The translations under genes and the position numbers were made by a program. Under the pieces are notes generated by a model that was not told where the DNA came from, did not search any database, and saw only the letters and a program-made list of their open reading frames with translations. Of a DNA stretch of 6,740 nucleotides, positions 6,308 through 6,740 are shown piece after piece. Positions within the stretch are counted from its first letter, which is position 1; every line of letters starts with the position of its first letter. This DNA is from Flavobacteriaceae bacterium. GTDB taxonomy: Bacteria > Bacteroidota > Bacteroidia > Flavobacteriales > Flavobacteriaceae. The stretch is from positions 1-6,740 of the forward strand of contig JAAZVG010000080.1 in assembly GCA_018623655.1 (NCBI GenBank), in the 5' to 3' direction.

Positions 6308-6740
6308 TTAATGTTGATTAAGTCTGAAATCGGGATAAGCATCCATTCCGTGTTCATGAATATCGAGGCCTTCTAGCTCCTCTTTACGTGGAACTCGGAG
6401 TCCCATTGTCTTTTTGATGACAAACAATATGATGAATCCGCAAACACTGCAGAAAACACCTGCCGCTCCAACACCAGCTAGTTGAACAACAAACTGGTCG
6501 AATGATGCCATGGCACCAAAAATACCTACTGCGAGTGTACCCCAGATTCCAGTGATTAGGTGGACAGCGATGGCTCCCACAGGATCATCCAGTAAAAGTT
6601 TATCCAATAGGCTTACAGCGAAAACAAGAATTACTCCTCCCAACAAGCCAATGACTACAGCGTCGTTTGGAGACATTTGATCTGCCCCAGCGGTAATACT
6701 TACCAGACCGCCAAGAATTCCATTTAAAAACATGGTTAAA
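6308..6740 (-). CDS. amt: Ammonium transporter (Amt/MEP/Rh family), 5' part outside window
   Basis: The C-terminal third of an inner-membrane ammonium channel. The frame is open to the window end, so the Met at 6733 is internal; full-length Amt proteins have about 400 or more residues. Numbering from that Met, four hydrophobic segments (about 3-17, 25-43, 51-76, 82-109) correspond to the last four transmembrane helices of E. coli AmtB (8-11). His58 in AVHLITGIWGT aligns with the second pore histidine (AmtB His318). The cytoplasmic tail GLRVPRKEELEGLD...HGMDAY (111-133) is the conserved C-terminal region that couples the trimer subunits and, with GlnK bound, closes the pore. No glnK gene follows; the next gene is a porin. 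Expression is expected to respond to nitrogen supply, but the promoter lies outside the window. Confidence 0.95.
   Translation of the reverse strand, partial: LTMFLNGILGGLVSITAGADQMSPNDAVVIGLLGGVILVFAVSLLDKLLLDDPVGAIAVHLITGIWGTLAVGIFGAMASFDQFVVQLAGVGAAGVFCSVCGFIILFVIKKTMGLRVPRKEELEGLDIHEHGMDAYPDFRLNQH

Noticed and set aside
6268..6357. Extended porin start at 6357
   Set aside because: The extra 30 residues come from a frame overlapping the amt C-terminus and the A-rich gap, and they would bury the clear signal peptide that begins at 6267.

Overview
The window looks like chromosomal DNA of a Bacteroidota bacterium, most likely order Flavobacteriales. Supports: the PurM and RF1 sequences are of the flavobacterial type, the operon links purM, prfA and pyrF, ribosome binding sites are A-rich with no Shine-Dalgarno, a TAnnTTTG-type -7 box precedes prfA, and the outer-membrane proteins (BBP2-like porin, DUF1684 lipoprotein) are typical of the phylum. 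The assignment rests on recognition by eye, not on a search.

Layout. Positions 1-3652 form a plus-strand housekeeping cluster: the 3' part of purM (purine synthesis), prfA (release factor RF1), pyrF (last step of UMP synthesis) and an unassigned alpha/beta hydrolase. The last three genes are packed with gaps of 1 and 2 bases and are almost certainly one transcript. Positions 3649-4023 (minus) hold a small basic, mostly helical protein of unknown function that runs tail-to-tail into the hydrolase. An AT-rich divergent control region (4024-4136) separates it from a plus-strand pair: an Lrp/AsnC-family regulator and a DUF1684 lipoprotein that overlaps it by 32 bases. The control region carries nested perfect inverted repeats directly before the regulator's start codon. 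A strong terminator able to work in both directions (5220-5248) closes that pair and also serves the convergent minus-strand unit, an ammonium transporter gene (cut by the window end) followed 40 bases later by an acidic outer-membrane porin.

How the genes fit together: purM and pyrF supply purine and pyrimidine nucleotides, with RF1 co-transcribed. The Amt-porin pair plausibly forms a two-membrane ammonium uptake route, with the porin in the outer membrane and Amt in the inner membrane. The regulator may control itself, the lipoprotein gene and possibly the divergent small gene. No mobile element, CRISPR array, tRNA or rRNA is visible, and no intergenic stretch exceeds about 115 bases. Nothing here is a clearly new system. 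The least explained parts are the small basic protein, the repeat-rich control region and the regulator-lipoprotein overlap.
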